Positions 34,300 through 42,575 of a stretch of DNA of 64,000 nt are shown one piece after another (positions within the stretch are counted from its first letter, which is position 1; each line of letters starts with the position of its first letter). The notes below the pieces were generated by a model. It was not told where the DNA came from, made no database searches, and was given only the letters and a program-made list of their open reading frames with translations. Made by a program: the position numbers and the translations under genes. Source of the DNA: Leptothermofonsia sichuanensis E412 (GTDB taxonomy: Bacteria > Cyanobacteriota > Cyanobacteriia > Leptolyngbyales > Leptolyngbyaceae); NCBI RefSeq assembly GCF_019891175.1, contig NZ_CP072600.1, forward strand, positions 1,302,001 through 1,366,000, written 5' to 3'.

Positions 34300-36139
34300 A
34301 GACGGGCGATCGCCCGGTTCCCTCGCCGACCAATTGCTCTGCCACCAGCGATCGCACCAGGCTCAACGGCATAAAGGGTTCACTCAGGTACCGGCTGTAG
34401 GTAGCACTCAGAAAAGGGCGATAGGCAGGCTGATTGCCCACATAGGTCTTAAAAAATGCCACACTGAGGGCACTGGCATAGCGATGGGCGATCGCCGGGT
34501 TAGCTCCTACAACTTCCTGGGGCAGTGCCACTACCCCAGCACCCGGATTCGCTCCACTCAAGACTGAAAAGTGAGTGCCGCCATCGATCATTGCCAGATA
34601 TTTACGGGGGGTCGTGAGCCAGGTAAATGGCTTGATTTGCTCCAGTAAGGCGGGGGCAACGGTATCAGCATTACTACTCACCAGCATGGTAGGCACCTGG
34701 ATCTGACTCAGTCCTTCCGTCCCAAATACAGCGCTGGTGATCGGATTCATCGCCATGACTGCCTTCACCCGATTATCCTGTAAAGTTGGCTGAACCTCTC
34801 CCACAAAAAGGGATTCAGCCCGGCATTGAAGCAACAGGGAAAGATTAAAAGTGTTCTTCAAATCACGGCACTCGGCTTGCAACTGTTTCAGATTGATGGC
34901 AGCACCCCCTAAAGCCAGGGCCGTGTATCCACCCAGGGATTGGCCAATCACCCCCACATTCTGCAAGTCTAATCGATCCTTCAACACCACATCCCCGGAC
35001 GTATGCCGCCCAATCTCATTCAGCATGTAGGTAATATCCAGTGGGCGATCGACAAACTCAGTGGGTTCTGCCACCTCACTGACGATGCCGCGAATCAGCG
35101 CCTCTAGCTGCTTTGAGTTACTACCAGGATGCTCTGGAATCAGGACCGCAAACCCGTGGGAAGCCAGATGGCGAGCGAGGTAGGTAAACGTATTGCGGTC
35201 TGAACCTAAGCCGTGGGAAATCACCAAAACTGGAACTGGTTTCACAGGAGCAGGCAAAACACTTTCTGGCAGGTAAACATCCACAGGAATTACCCGCCCA
35301 ATCGCTCCAGCTTGAACGGCAGAATTCTGGGCAGAACTGCTTTCTGATGAATTAATGGTGCCCGGACGGCTGGCATCAACCAGCGTAAAACTCAGTTTTT
35401 TGGGCAGGAATGGACCAGGAAGACGGGGGTCATCCAATCCTCCCAGGGAAAATCCTTCATCCGTTTGGCGCTCTATTTCTGCCTGTTGCGCCACAATGGC
35501 GGTTGCTCGCTTGGTCTGGTTGACCAATTTTTCCAGGGTGGCCGCAATCTCCAACCCCTGCTTAATATTGACTCGCAGCCCTTTACTGGGGAACTTACGT
35601 AGAAAGTTCAAAACCGTTAGCCCTTCAGAATCCGTGGCTGCCAGGAGGACCGCTGCCCGAATAAACTGCTGACCAGAATCCCGGGAGTCTGGCTGAATCA
35701 CCTCTCCGACGCGCTTGAGCAGTTCTTCCCCCTGGGGGCTGTAAAGAAACTGGGCAAGGGCAATTGGGCTGAGATCTGCTCGTGATTTCAATACATTTCG
35801 GATCTGCTCAAGATCCGTCGGATCACCGTATTGAGCATACACGGCAATATTTTCGTCCATTGTGCCATCTCTGGCATAAGCCTCCAGGGCAGCTACGGTA
35901 ACCGAACGCTCCAGAATGCCATAGGTGACATAGACTTTCTCCGCTGCCTGCCCAGGAATCGCCATAGAGGTCACCAGGCAACCAGCTAAAACTCCCAGCC
36001 ACGAATAACGATCCAGGGAAACCCAACGATGGATTGGCGAGAAAGAACCTGATTTAGAAGGAACGGTTGACTTAGAAGCAAACAACGAATCACGCATAAC
36101 TGTCTCAACCCCACTGAGAAAGGACAATGGGAATCCCAA
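34256..36139 (-). CDS. DUF1400-alpha/beta hydrolase
   Basis: 627 residues from ATG 36139, or 612 from ATG 36094 (MRDSLFASK). A signal helix (WLGVLAGCLVTSMAIPGQAA) lies 45 residues in. Residues 65-200 are DUF1400, a cyanobacterial domain usually ahead of a hydrolase. The second half is an alpha/beta hydrolase: oxyanion-like VLVISHGLGSDRNTF, nucleophile elbow GQSLGGYTALALGG, later ADTVAPA and the His in GGTHFSVL. Related proteins are chlorophyllase- or platelet-activating-factor-acetylhydrolase-like esterases. Exported location is likely; substrate unknown. Its 3' end overlaps the convergent binding-protein gene by 44 bp. Confidence 0.9.
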   Translation of the reverse strand: MGFPLSFLSGVETVMRDSLFASKSTVPSKSGSFSPIHRWVSLDRYSWLGVLAGCLVTSMAIPGQAAEKVYVTYGILERSVTVAALEAYARDGTMDENIAVYAQYGDPTDLEQIRNVLKSRADLSPIALAQFLYSPQGEELLKRVGEVIQPDSRDSGQQFIRAAVLLAATDSEGLTVLNFLRKFPSKGLRVNIKQGLEIAATLEKLVNQTKRATAIVAQQAEIERQTDEGFSLGGLDDPRLPGPFLPKKLSFTLVDASRPGTINSSESSSAQNSAVQAGAIGRVIPVDVYLPESVLPAPVKPVPVLVISHGLGSDRNTFTYLARHLASHGFAVLIPEHPGSNSKQLEALIRGIVSEVAEPTEFVDRPLDITYMLNEIGRHTSGDVVLKDRLDLQNVGVIGQSLGGYTALALGGAAINLKQLQAECRDLKNTFNLSLLLQCRAESLFVGEVQPTLQDNRVKAVMAMNPITSAVFGTEGLSQIQVPTMLVSSNADTVAPALLEQIKPFTWLTTPRKYLAMIDGGTHFSVLSGANPGAGVVALPQEVVGANPAIAHRYASALSVAFFKTYVGNQPAYRPFLSATYSRYLSEPFMPLSLVRSLVAEQLVGEGTGRSPVSTIPQSAKTAAPLP

Positions 36140-36198
36140 TGCCTGTTCATACTCAATCGCTTCTATTCTGGCTCAACGGGGCGATCGCCAACAACAGG

Positions 36199-36292
36199 TA
36201 TAGCCCTTTTCAAGGGTGTGAAGTACAGTGGGGTGCTCCGCACCCCACTGTACTTCACACTCCCGTACTTTACTCAATTGAAAAACGCTATA
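36199..36292 (+). mobile_element. 94-bp MITE, family D copy 2
   Basis: Differs from the copy at 25537-25630 only at the hairpin loop (TCC here, GGA there) and one stem-flank base (ACTCCCG versus GCTCCCG). The near-identity of the two copies points to recent movement. It lies 60 bases upstream of the DUF1400 hydrolase start. Confidence 0.85.
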
Positions 36293-36421
36293 GAAAATGA
36301 GAATCCAGTATGGGGTATCGGTGCCAGGTAAGCCAGCGGTTAACGATTCGCGATCTATCTCACAACTCACAACCAACAACTAACTTACTGAACCCTGTAC
36401 CCCATACCCTGTACCATATTT

Positions 36422-36907
36422 TTATTGCTGAATCAGCTTTCTGACTTCCTGTTGCAAGGAGGGATCTTTCTGTACCTGGGCAAGAATCTCGTTAAACCGG
36501 GCAACATTCATACCTTCAGACTCAAGAGCCTTTTCCATCTTTGCCTGGGTATTTTTCTCAATCTCAACCAGTTGAGAGAACGCCTGTTTATAGCTTTGCT
36601 CTTCCTTAGAAGTTACCTGCTGACTGGGTTTCTTGGAGGGATCTTGACGGGACTGATGGATTTCATTGAATCGCTCCTCAGTCAATCCTTCTTTCTGGAC
36701 GGCCTGCACCATCTGGTTGTCCCTCTCCTGCATAATCAACAGGGCTTTTTTGAGGGCACTGGTAAACTTTTTCAGTTCCTCAGTACTAACCTTGGTGGGA
36801 GCTGCCGTTTGAGCGGGCGCGGGGGATGGGCTTTGTGCCTGGACTGGTAAGCTACCAACTCCTAACAGCAACATCAGGGAGCAGCTTGCCAAAATGTGTT
36901 TCACCAT
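36422..36907 (-). CDS. DUF4168 secreted protein
   Basis: 161 residues with a signal peptide ending at PVQAQ. The mature part is Pro/Ala-rich for 20 residues and then strongly helical and charged: STEELKKFTSALKKALLIMQERD, then EEQSYKQAFSQLVEIEKNTQAKMEKALESEGM and FNEILAQVQKDP in parts, the DUF4168 pattern. Family function is unknown. The stop lies just beside the heptamer-like text CCCTGTACCCCATA at 36393-36417. Confidence 0.87.
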   Translation of the reverse strand: MVKHILASCSLMLLLGVGSLPVQAQSPSPAPAQTAAPTKVSTEELKKFTSALKKALLIMQERDNQMVQAVQKEGLTEERFNEIHQSRQDPSKKPSQQVTSKEEQSYKQAFSQLVEIEKNTQAKMEKALESEGMNVARFNEILAQVQKDPSLQQEVRKLIQQ

Positions 36908-37132
36908 AAATTAATTCCTGAATCAGTACAGTGGATTCTCGGCTGGGCACTCTTCAATGAGAGAAAATCCCATTGTCCAGGCATCCGCACGAACCCATCC
37001 CTAGTTTAATCAGGTCAGAAATTTCTGCAATCAAAAGAGGTTTTACCTCTTAGCGCACCATTTCAGCCCAGTACTTTTCGGCCAGCCCGGCGAAATTAGC
37101 GCAACTATCATCCCTGACAGGATGCCAATGCT

Positions 37133-37489
37133 TCAGGCAAACACAAGGCTATTTCGGGCTACATAGTCCTGCCATAGCTGTGCCAGCTCACTGGCTTGAC
37201 TCTCCATCTCTTGAGAAAGGTGATACATCAGCCGGGGGCGTCCCCGTCCTTCCACCTTCCTGGAATAGCTCGTAATTACCCCTTCCCGCAGCAAGAATCT
37301 GAGCGCCCCATAGAGAACGGTGTCAGATAACCGATAGGGTGGGTACTGGTCTTCCACGATTTGAATGAGTTCTGTACCGTAGGAGTCCTGTTTCAGTAAC
37401 GTATGCAGAACAAAACAGGTAGCCAGTTCCTGATTCAGATAGACAGCAGGTTGGCTCTGGAAAAACTGATAAATCTCTTTGAGCGTCAT
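37133..37489 (-). CDS. PadR-family transcriptional regulator
   Basis: 118 residues, a compact winged helix: TCFVLHTLLKQDSYGTELIQ, then LSDTVLYGALRFLLREGVI and the wing SRKVEGRGRPRLMYHLS. These are the PadR landmarks. The C-terminal dimerisation helix is short (EMESQASELAQLWQDYV). In Synechococcus the PadR-type protein Pex extends the circadian period by repressing kaiA; whether this is that orthologue cannot be decided here. It is divergent from the hli gene with 312 bases between, so it may regulate it. Confidence 0.88.
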   Translation of the reverse strand: MTLKEIYQFFQSQPAVYLNQELATCFVLHTLLKQDSYGTELIQIVEDQYPPYRLSDTVLYGALRFLLREGVITSYSRKVEGRGRPRLMYHLSQEMESQASELAQLWQDYVARNSLVFA

Positions 37490-37801
37490 GACAATATTGC
37501 TCGGTTAAAGGGTTCAATCCTTTTAGACAGAGAACATTGCCAATAAGTTCATGTTGATGAAAAAAGTTTTTCGTAGGGAGCGTGGACCAAATAAACCGAT
37601 GACATATTAACGATTCTCCATCCTCTCAGAAATTAGAACTACCGGGGTGGCGTAATGGCAAACCTCAACAACTCCAGGGTTTCCCTGCTGGAATCCTTAA
37701 ATAGTCACCACGTTTTAAAGAAATAAGCTGAAAAATGTTTACATTTCTAAACAATACTTGTTACAATTCCTTACAGTTAAAGCAATGGTCAGGAGATTGT
37801 T
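37490..37801. other. Divergent promoter region between padR and hli
   Basis: 312 bases shared by the two genes. AT-rich, with the HLR1-like direct repeat at 37760-37777 close to the hli start and GTTTACAT at 37737-37744 as a further half-site. AACTCCAGGGTTTCCCTGCTGGA near 37669-37692 makes an imperfect stem. No RNA gene recognised. Confidence 0.55.
37760..37777 (+). promoter_or_regulatory. HLR1-like site (RpaB box) upstream of hli
   Basis: GTTACAAT-TC-CTTACAGT is a pair of direct half-sites separated by two bases. The established HLR1 consensus is (G/T)TTACA(T/A)(T/A) twice with a 2-bp gap; the first half is perfect and the second differs at the first base and the seventh. It lies 25 bases before the hli ATG, where RpaB is known to control high-light genes in other cyanobacteria. 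Confidence 0.6.
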
Positions 37802-38011
37802 ATGAGAAGTGGCATGGTAACGGAAGAGCGTGGCAGGCTTAACAACTACGCCATTGAGCCAAAGATGTACACAGCAGATGAGTCTCAGTTTGGCTTTAAT
37901 AAGGGATCTGAGCTGCTTAATGGCAGGTTGGCCATGATTGGCTTTGTGGCGTTGATTGCACTCGAAGTTTTGACCGGACATGGAGTCTTGGGTGTTCTGG
38001 CAAATCTCTAA
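37802..38011 (+). CDS. hli: High light-inducible chlorophyll-binding protein (Hli/SCP)
   Basis: 69 residues, single membrane helix. The start follows AGGAG with six bases spacing. The chlorophyll-binding motif ELLNGRLAMIGFVALIALE has the conserved Glu, Asn and Arg. FGFNKGSE just before it is typical. Hli proteins sit in the thylakoid, bind chlorophyll and carotenoid, and protect photosystem II assembly and chlorophyll recycling in strong light. An HLR1-like box upstream and a strong terminator downstream make it a single-gene unit. Confidence 0.95.
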   Translation: MRSGMVTEERGRLNNYAIEPKMYTADESQFGFNKGSELLNGRLAMIGFVALIALEVLTGHGVLGVLANL

Positions 38012-38042
38012 ACTTTTTGGCTAAGACGCAGGTAGGAAGATA

Positions 38043-38074
38043 AAAGCTCCCGTTCAGTAATGAACCGGAGCTTT
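38043..38074 (+). terminator. Rho-independent-type terminator of hli
   Basis: AAAGCTCCCGTTCA, loop GTAA, TGAACCGGAGCTTT: 14-bp arms with one mismatch, followed by CCTTTATTATTT. It lies 32 bases past the hli stop. Confidence 0.85.
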
Positions 38075-38143
38075 CCTTTATTATTTAGGATCCTCTGTTA
38101 TTTCAGGATCGTGGATGAAATAAACCGAAAACCTTAGCGTTCC

Positions 38144-38200
38144 ACCGCAGAGACACAGAGGCCACAGAGGATAGCTCCGTGTTCTCTGTGCCTCTGTGGT
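38144..38200 (+). repeat. CCACAGAGACAC hairpin repeat, copy 3 (uninterrupted)
   Basis: ACCGCAGAGACACAGAG pairs with CTCTGTGCCTCTGTGGT. This copy shows the ancestral form of the interrupted one at 22626-22781. It lies between the hli terminator and the glycosyltransferase start. Confidence 0.8.
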
Positions 38201-38278
38201 GAAGTTTTAGGTTACAGAATCCTCATTCCTTAGAATTGTGGTTGACTCATTTGAAACTTGCTGTAGAAGGAGCAGGGA

Positions 38279-39460
38279 ATGAAATTGAGCCTTTGCATGA
38301 TTGTGAGGGATGAGGAGGAAGCGTTGCCCCAATGCCTGAAAAGTGTTCAGGGGGTTGTGGATGAAATGGTGGTTGTCGATACTGGCTCCACTGATCGCAC
38401 GGTTGAAGTTGCTCGCCAATATGGAGCCAGGGTTTACTCATTCACCTGGAATCATGACTTTGCGGCGGCTCGTAATGAGTCTCTGCAATATGCCAGCGGC
38501 GAGTGGATACTGGTGCTGGATGCGGATGAAGTTCTGGAACCGGGGATGGGTTTGTGCTTAAAACAGGCCATTGAGCAGAGAGATACCCTGGTCGTTACCC
38601 TTCTCAGGCAAGAAGTTGGAAACCATCCCAATTCGTTGATCTCACGAGTATTTCGCAATCGTCCTGATATTCGATTTTCTCGTCCTTATCACGAGTTGAT
38701 TGATGATAGTGTCACCGATATCCTTAACCGGGAACCTCACTGGCAGGTAGTGGAACTACCAGGAGTGGCGATCGCCCACACTGGCTATGAAACTAATACC
38801 ATTGCCCGGCGGCGCAAGCAAGACCGTGCCCGCACTGCTATGGAGCACTATCTCGCTACTCACCCAGACGATGCCTATATCTGTAACAAGCTGGGAGCAC
38901 TCTACCTTGACTGTGGCAATTTCTCTCAGGGGATCAGGCTCCTGGAACATGGGCTGGCATCCTCCCCAGTTGAACCATCGGTTTTGTATGAGTTGCATTA
39001 CCATCTGGGCAGTGCCTATAACCAATTGCAGGCAACGACTCAGGCAGAATACCATTACCGCCTGGCAACGGAACAACCCATCTCACCCCGCTTAAAACTG
39101 GGCGCATACACCAACTGGGGCAGCCTGCGCCAGGAACAGGGTGATCTCATCGGGGCAACAGCCCTTTTTCAGCAGGCTGTCGCCATTGACCCCACCTTTG
39201 CCATTGGACAGTTCAACCTGGGGCTGGCTCTGAAAGCGACTGGAGATCTGGCAGGGGCGATCGCCCATTATCAGCAGGCCATTGCTCTCAATCCTGGCTA
39301 TGCCGATGCCTACCAGAATCTGGGGGTGGTGTTATTGAAAATTGGCAGTGTTAGAGAGGGTGTCGAAGCATTTCAACAGGCGATCGCACTTCACACCCAG
39401 CACGGCTCACCCGAAGCAGAACGGTTACGGCAGACCCTCAGGGGAATAGGGCTGTTGTAG
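38279..39460 (+). CDS. GT2 glycosyltransferase with C-terminal TPR repeats
   Basis: 393 residues. Residues 1-110 are a GT-A family 2 fold: LSLCMIVRDEEEALPQCL, VVDTGSTDRTVEVA, and LDADEVLEPG carrying the metal-binding DxD. From about 190, TPR units follow, the clearest being GDLIGATALFQQAVAIDP, GDLAGAIAHYQQAIALNPGY and the next unit. TPR glycosyltransferases modify proteins or glycans with the TPR part presenting the acceptor. RBS AAGGAG precedes the ATG. It stands alone. Confidence 0.9.
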   Translation: MKLSLCMIVRDEEEALPQCLKSVQGVVDEMVVVDTGSTDRTVEVARQYGARVYSFTWNHDFAAARNESLQYASGEWILVLDADEVLEPGMGLCLKQAIEQRDTLVVTLLRQEVGNHPNSLISRVFRNRPDIRFSRPYHELIDDSVTDILNREPHWQVVELPGVAIAHTGYETNTIARRRKQDRARTAMEHYLATHPDDAYICNKLGALYLDCGNFSQGIRLLEHGLASSPVEPSVLYELHYHLGSAYNQLQATTQAEYHYRLATEQPISPRLKLGAYTNWGSLRQEQGDLIGATALFQQAVAIDPTFAIGQFNLGLALKATGDLAGAIAHYQQAIALNPGYADAYQNLGVVLLKIGSVREGVEAFQQAIALHTQHGSPEAERLRQTLRGIGLL

Positions 39461-39781
39461 CCGGGGATAGTGGGTGTTTGGGAAACCGCATTAGAGTATA
39501 TATCGAGGATATATCGACTTGTTGTCGATCTCATTGTCTTTCTGGCTCGTTACTAATGCCATTAAAAAGCTTGTTGTGCCGCTTAAGTTACGGGTGAGGT
39601 AGTGGTTGAAAGGCTACCTGTTGGTGTTAAACATCAAGCTATCAAAAAGCCTTGAATGGGTAGCTTCATATTGGATAGTTACTCCGCTTCAGGGCTTTAC
39701 AGTAATCTTTAAATTTGCAATCCTTTAGTCCTGCTCAGGTTTGCTGAGATTAAGGAGGTTATGTCATGGGGCGATCGCGGC
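39461..39781. other. Gap of 321 bases before the IS remnant
   Basis: Contains AAGGCTACC...AAAGCCTT (39618-39653), a loose stem, and at its right end AAGGAGG followed by ATGTCATGGGGC. That start-like sequence runs straight into the insertion sequence and could be the 5' stub of the gene whose 3' end is at 40848-40982; I cannot prove it. No other gene. Confidence 0.45.
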
Positions 39782-40839
39782 ACTGGTCTGTTAAGAGATG
39801 GCTGCTAGAATCAAAGCAGTCTGGAGGATGAAGACATGAACTGTCTCCATTGTCAAAGCGAAGCTGTAGTCAGAAATGGTCGCACTCAACGGCAGGATGG
39901 CAGCATCGTTCAAAAGTATCTCTGTGAAACCTGCACCAAACAGTTTAACGATCGCACAGGTACCCCGATGTCCCGACTGCGCACCTCGTCTGTGATTGTG
40001 GGTGCCGCCCTCAATGTACGAACTGAAGGACTGGGCGTTCGGGCAACGGGACGGGCATTTGGAAAATCCCATTCAACCGTGATTCGGTGGGAACAACGTT
40101 TGGCCCAGCAATCAGACCAGTGGTCACCGTCTGCGCCTGCGGAAGCGGAGGTGAGGCTCGAAGGCGATGAAGTTTACACCTGAGTACGGGCGAATATTTC
40201 CCCCAAAGCGTGTGAAGGGTGGACCATTCATTTGATTGAGCGCAATAGCCGCTACTGGGTCGGTGCTTTAGCTGGAAAGAAGGAGGCATCTCTGTTTGAA
40301 CGTGGCGTGAAACGAGCATGGGAGTGGACAAAGTCGGCTCAGTTTATTGGGTGGTTCACGGATGGAGAACGCCGCTACGGCAAGATAATGTGGAAACTGG
40401 CAAGCGTCTATCTCAAGAAAAGGGAGCGTTCAGTGCACTACCCCTATCGCAAGGTGTGGCGAGAAGGTTTAGAAGTTGCGATGAAGATCAAGGGTTCCCA
40501 GGGAACGCGACGCGTTGAGTGGGTATACCGAGAGCATCCATTTACGGCTATTAGTCCCACCTCCGAGGTGCATGCCAATCACATGAAGCCCATAACAGTG
40601 CGCTCAGACGGCGGTGTAGTGCCTATCGTAGACGGCAGAATTTGTATGCTAAACGAGTTGAAGCGCTCCAACGAGTGTTGGATGTGCAGCGGTTAGCTCA
40701 CAATTGGGTTCGTCCCCACTGGAGGTTAGCTAAAGGGACAACGCCAGCGATGGCGATGGGGTTTTGTTCGCGCCCGGTTTCAATGCATGAACTCCTGACA
40801 CTCCGTGGCTTTTCCTCCATCATTCCTTAAAAAACCAGT
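39782..40839 (+). mobile_element. IS1-like insertion sequence, inactivated
   Basis: About 1,058 bp bounded by imperfect inverted ends: ACTGGTCTGTTAAGAGATG at 39782 and, inverted, ACTGGTTTTTTAAGGAATG ending at 40839 (about 15 of 19 match). It encloses one DDE transposase frame broken by a stop and a frameshift. No direct target repeat is obvious. The zinc-ribbon N-terminus, size and sequence suggest the cyanobacterial IS1-type group; the family name is from recall. Confidence 0.75.
39836..40830 (+). pseudogene. IS1-like transposase with nonsense codon and frameshift
   Basis: The frame starts MNCLHCQSEAVVRNG with a C-x2-C zinc ribbon (second pair CETC) and reaches EGDEVYT, then TGA at 40181; CGA (Arg) is the likely ancestral codon. 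The same frame resumes with GWTIHLIERNSRYW, FTDGERRYG (second catalytic Asp) and VHANH. There the expected NEAHNSALRRR is found in another frame, NSALRRRCSAYRRRQNLYAK onward, because one A appears lost near 40582. That puts the catalytic Glu out of frame. The last part reads LAHNWVRPHW to the stop at 40830. Two small lesions in an otherwise full-length gene imply recent inactivation. Confidence 0.88.
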
Positions 40840-40847
40840 ACTTAGCA

Positions 40848-40982
40848 ATGGTTTTTCAAATGCGGGCAATCGATCGAAAGCGAATCATTGGGAAAATTGG
40901 TGAGACGGAATCGGAATATCTGGCACAGATTGATGCGGAAATTTGGCGGATGTTGAAACCCTCAGAAACTGAGGAATCATGA
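40848..40982 (+). pseudogene. 3' remnant of a PemK/MazF-family toxin gene
   Basis: 44 codons with an internal ATG only: MVFQMRAIDRKRIIGKIGE, then LAQIDAEIWRMLKP. This matches the C-terminal helix of MazF/PemK ribonucleases (Q-x-R-A/T-I/V-D-x-x-R-I/L...G). The first two thirds of the toxin are missing; the IS right end lies 8 bases upstream. Insertion and deletion by the IS is the simplest explanation. No antitoxin gene is visible. Confidence 0.6.
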
Positions 40983-41182
40983 AGTGCAATTGTTTACTCA
41001 TAATGCGATGGCTCACCCATAGCGATCGCCTGGGGCAAGAGGGGGCGATCGCATGGATTGCCTGATAAACCCTGGCTAATTGTGTTTATGCCGTGGACTT
41101 TCTATAGTGTTGAGTGGGGTATTGATTGAGCAGGGCATTAGCCGCCTGCCCGATCGTTTTTTGCAGATTTCAGTGACCAGCC

Positions 41183-41476
41183 ATGTCAAACGGCTCTCCC
41201 AGTAATTCTCCAACCGTTGAAAAGGTTAACCGGCCAGCTCAATCTGCCCGCTGGCACACATTTCCTGAAATTTTGAGCCGGCTGCATCAGGAGAAGATTT
41301 ACATCCATCCAGAGCAGTTAGCGGAATTTATGTTGTTCCACGGATTGCCAGTCGATCTCCGCTATGTCCCCAAACATCTGATGCAACGGGCAAAGGTGAT
41401 CAACGACAATTACAGGGGGGATATGGCAAGGGAAGAGGTGGTGGACGACCTGCCGGGTCTGCTGCCGCTTGAGTAG
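41183..41476 (+). CDS. Hypothetical protein, 97 residues, upstream of cobO
   Basis: Soluble, with a disordered N-terminus (SNGSPSNSPTVEKVNRP) and a compact helical remainder: ARWHTFPEILSRLHQEKIYIHPEQLAEFMLFHGLPVDLRYVPKHL (in parts) then AKVINDNYRGDMA. It looks conserved but I do not recognise it. It lies 98 bp ahead of cobO on the same strand and may be co-transcribed. No Shine-Dalgarno sequence is evident before the ATG. Confidence 0.65.
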   Translation: MSNGSPSNSPTVEKVNRPAQSARWHTFPEILSRLHQEKIYIHPEQLAEFMLFHGLPVDLRYVPKHLMQRAKVINDNYRGDMAREEVVDDLPGLLPLE

Positions 41477-41574
41477 AACCGGGAAAGGGAGGCGGTTCTG
41501 GTGGAAGCCGCCGTTTTATCCCTGATACTTGAGCAAGAATCTATGGGATGCCAGTCTTATGCAGGAGTTTAGAG

Positions 41575-42249
41575 GTGACAGACCATTTGGATACCGAATT
41601 GACCAGGGATGGGATCGCACCCCGTCCCTCTGACGATATTGCCTACCGCCAGAAGATGCAACGGCGGAAGGAAGTCCAGGAGCAGCGTCTGGCGGAGATG
41701 GCCAGCGAGAAGGGATTGGTCATTGTTCACACCGGAAATGGTAAAGGGAAAACCACAGCCGCCCTGGGAATGGTGTTGCGATCACTGGGGCATGGCTACC
41801 GGGTGGCGATCGTCCAGTTCATTAAAGGAGCCTGGGAACCGGCAGAAAAGGCAGCCTTCAAGCCCTGGTCCACGGCAGTGGATGGCAATCCACCTCAGCT
41901 AGAGTTTCACGCCATGGGGGAAGGGTTTACCTGGGAAACCCAGGATCGCGATCGCGACATTGAGCGGGCACAACAAGCCTGGGAAAAAGCATTGTCTTTC
42001 ATCTGCAATGCCGACTTTAAGCTGGTTCTGTTGGATGAAGTGAATGTGGCCTTGAAATTGGGTTATCTGTCAACTGAACAGGTGCTGGCAGGACTGGAAC
42101 AGAAACCAGCCCATTCCCACGTTATCTTAACGGGACGGGGTGCACCCCAGCTCCTGATCGACCGGGCTGACCTGGTCACAGAGATGACGCTGGTAAAACA
42201 TCCCTTTCGGGAACAAAAAATTAAAGCCCAACCGGGCATTGAGTTCTAG
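41575..42249 (+). CDS. cobO: Cob(I)yrinic acid a,c-diamide adenosyltransferase
   Basis: 224 residues from GTG 41575, seven bases after AGGAG; an ATG at 41548 is in frame but lacks a ribosome site. The P-loop is TGNGKGKTTAALG at about 50, followed by VAIVQFIKG, FHAMGEGFTWET and LVLLDEVNVALKLGYL, all CobO/BtuR landmarks. It transfers the adenosyl group from ATP to cobalt in corrinoids during cobalamin synthesis or salvage. Its stop TAG is within the left end of the element at 42243. Confidence 0.93.
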   Translation: MTDHLDTELTRDGIAPRPSDDIAYRQKMQRRKEVQEQRLAEMASEKGLVIVHTGNGKGKTTAALGMVLRSLGHGYRVAIVQFIKGAWEPAEKAAFKPWSTAVDGNPPQLEFHAMGEGFTWETQDRDRDIERAQQAWEKALSFICNADFKLVLLDEVNVALKLGYLSTEQVLAGLEQKPAHSHVILTGRGAPQLLIDRADLVTEMTLVKHPFREQKIKAQPGIEF

Positions 42250-42372
42250 TGCAGGTTGCCGAAAATAACCCGCCAGTTTCAGGTTGAACCACAAAGACAC
42301 AAAACGCACGAAGCAACTTTGTGTCCTTTCGTGCTTCTGTGGTGAAAAACTTCTGCCGCAATGCACTAGAAC
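42243..42372. mobile_element. 130-bp unit with GTTCTAGTGCA inverted ends
   Basis: GTTCTAGTGCA at 42243-42253 is exactly inverted at 42362-42372. The unit encloses a copy of the CCACAGAG-type hairpin. The left end overlaps the last codon and stop of cobO; the right end overlaps the left end of family E copy 2 by CTAGAAC. A single copy, so mobility is inferred from form only. Confidence 0.5.
42288..42343 (+). repeat. CCACAGAG-type hairpin repeat, copy 4 (diverged)
   Basis: ACCACAAAGACACAAAACGCACGAAG region pairs with CTTTCGTGCTTCTGTGGT. It is the most diverged of the four copies but keeps complementary changes (AAAG with CTTT), so the stem appears preserved. Confidence 0.7.
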
Positions 42373-42470
42373 GCCGGTACAGAAATCGGATTTCTTCTAC
42401 CAGATACCAAGATTTCGTTGAATTTCTCAACAGAAATCCGATTTCTTGGAATTCTGAACCGATGTTCTAG
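42366..42470 (+). mobile_element. 105-bp MITE, family E copy 2
   Basis: CTAGAACGCCGGT at the left, inverted CTAGAACATCGGT at the right. About 90% identical to 27442-27545. Its left CTAG is part of the preceding unit and its right CTAG is part of the following family C element. Confidence 0.85.
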
Positions 42471-42566
42471 TGGTTTGTCAACTTTGTATTTGTGAGTCTG
42501 AGATCAAGAAGAGGTTATTATTTTGGGGTTTTCAAGTCACAAAATAATTCTTGACAGATCACTGGA
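42467..42566 (+). mobile_element. MITE, family C copy 2
   Basis: CTAGTGGTTTGTCAA at the left and inverted CAGTGATCTGTCAA at the right. About 87% identical to 17133-17233. Shares CTAG with family E copy 2. The right end lies 10 bases from the stop of mraY. Confidence 0.85.
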
Positions 42567-42575
42567 GCCGGATTA

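Noticed and set aside
37600-37720. tRNA-like or other structured RNA before hli
   Set aside because: Only an imperfect stem is present; no acceptor stem, T-arm or CCA-like pattern can be drawn.
40232-40696. Separate protein-coding genes within the IS
   Set aside because: They are segments of one transposase frame interrupted by TGA at 40181 and a frameshift near 40582.
41100-41575. Cobalamin riboswitch ahead of cobO
   Set aside because: I could not find the conserved B12-box text or the expected stems.
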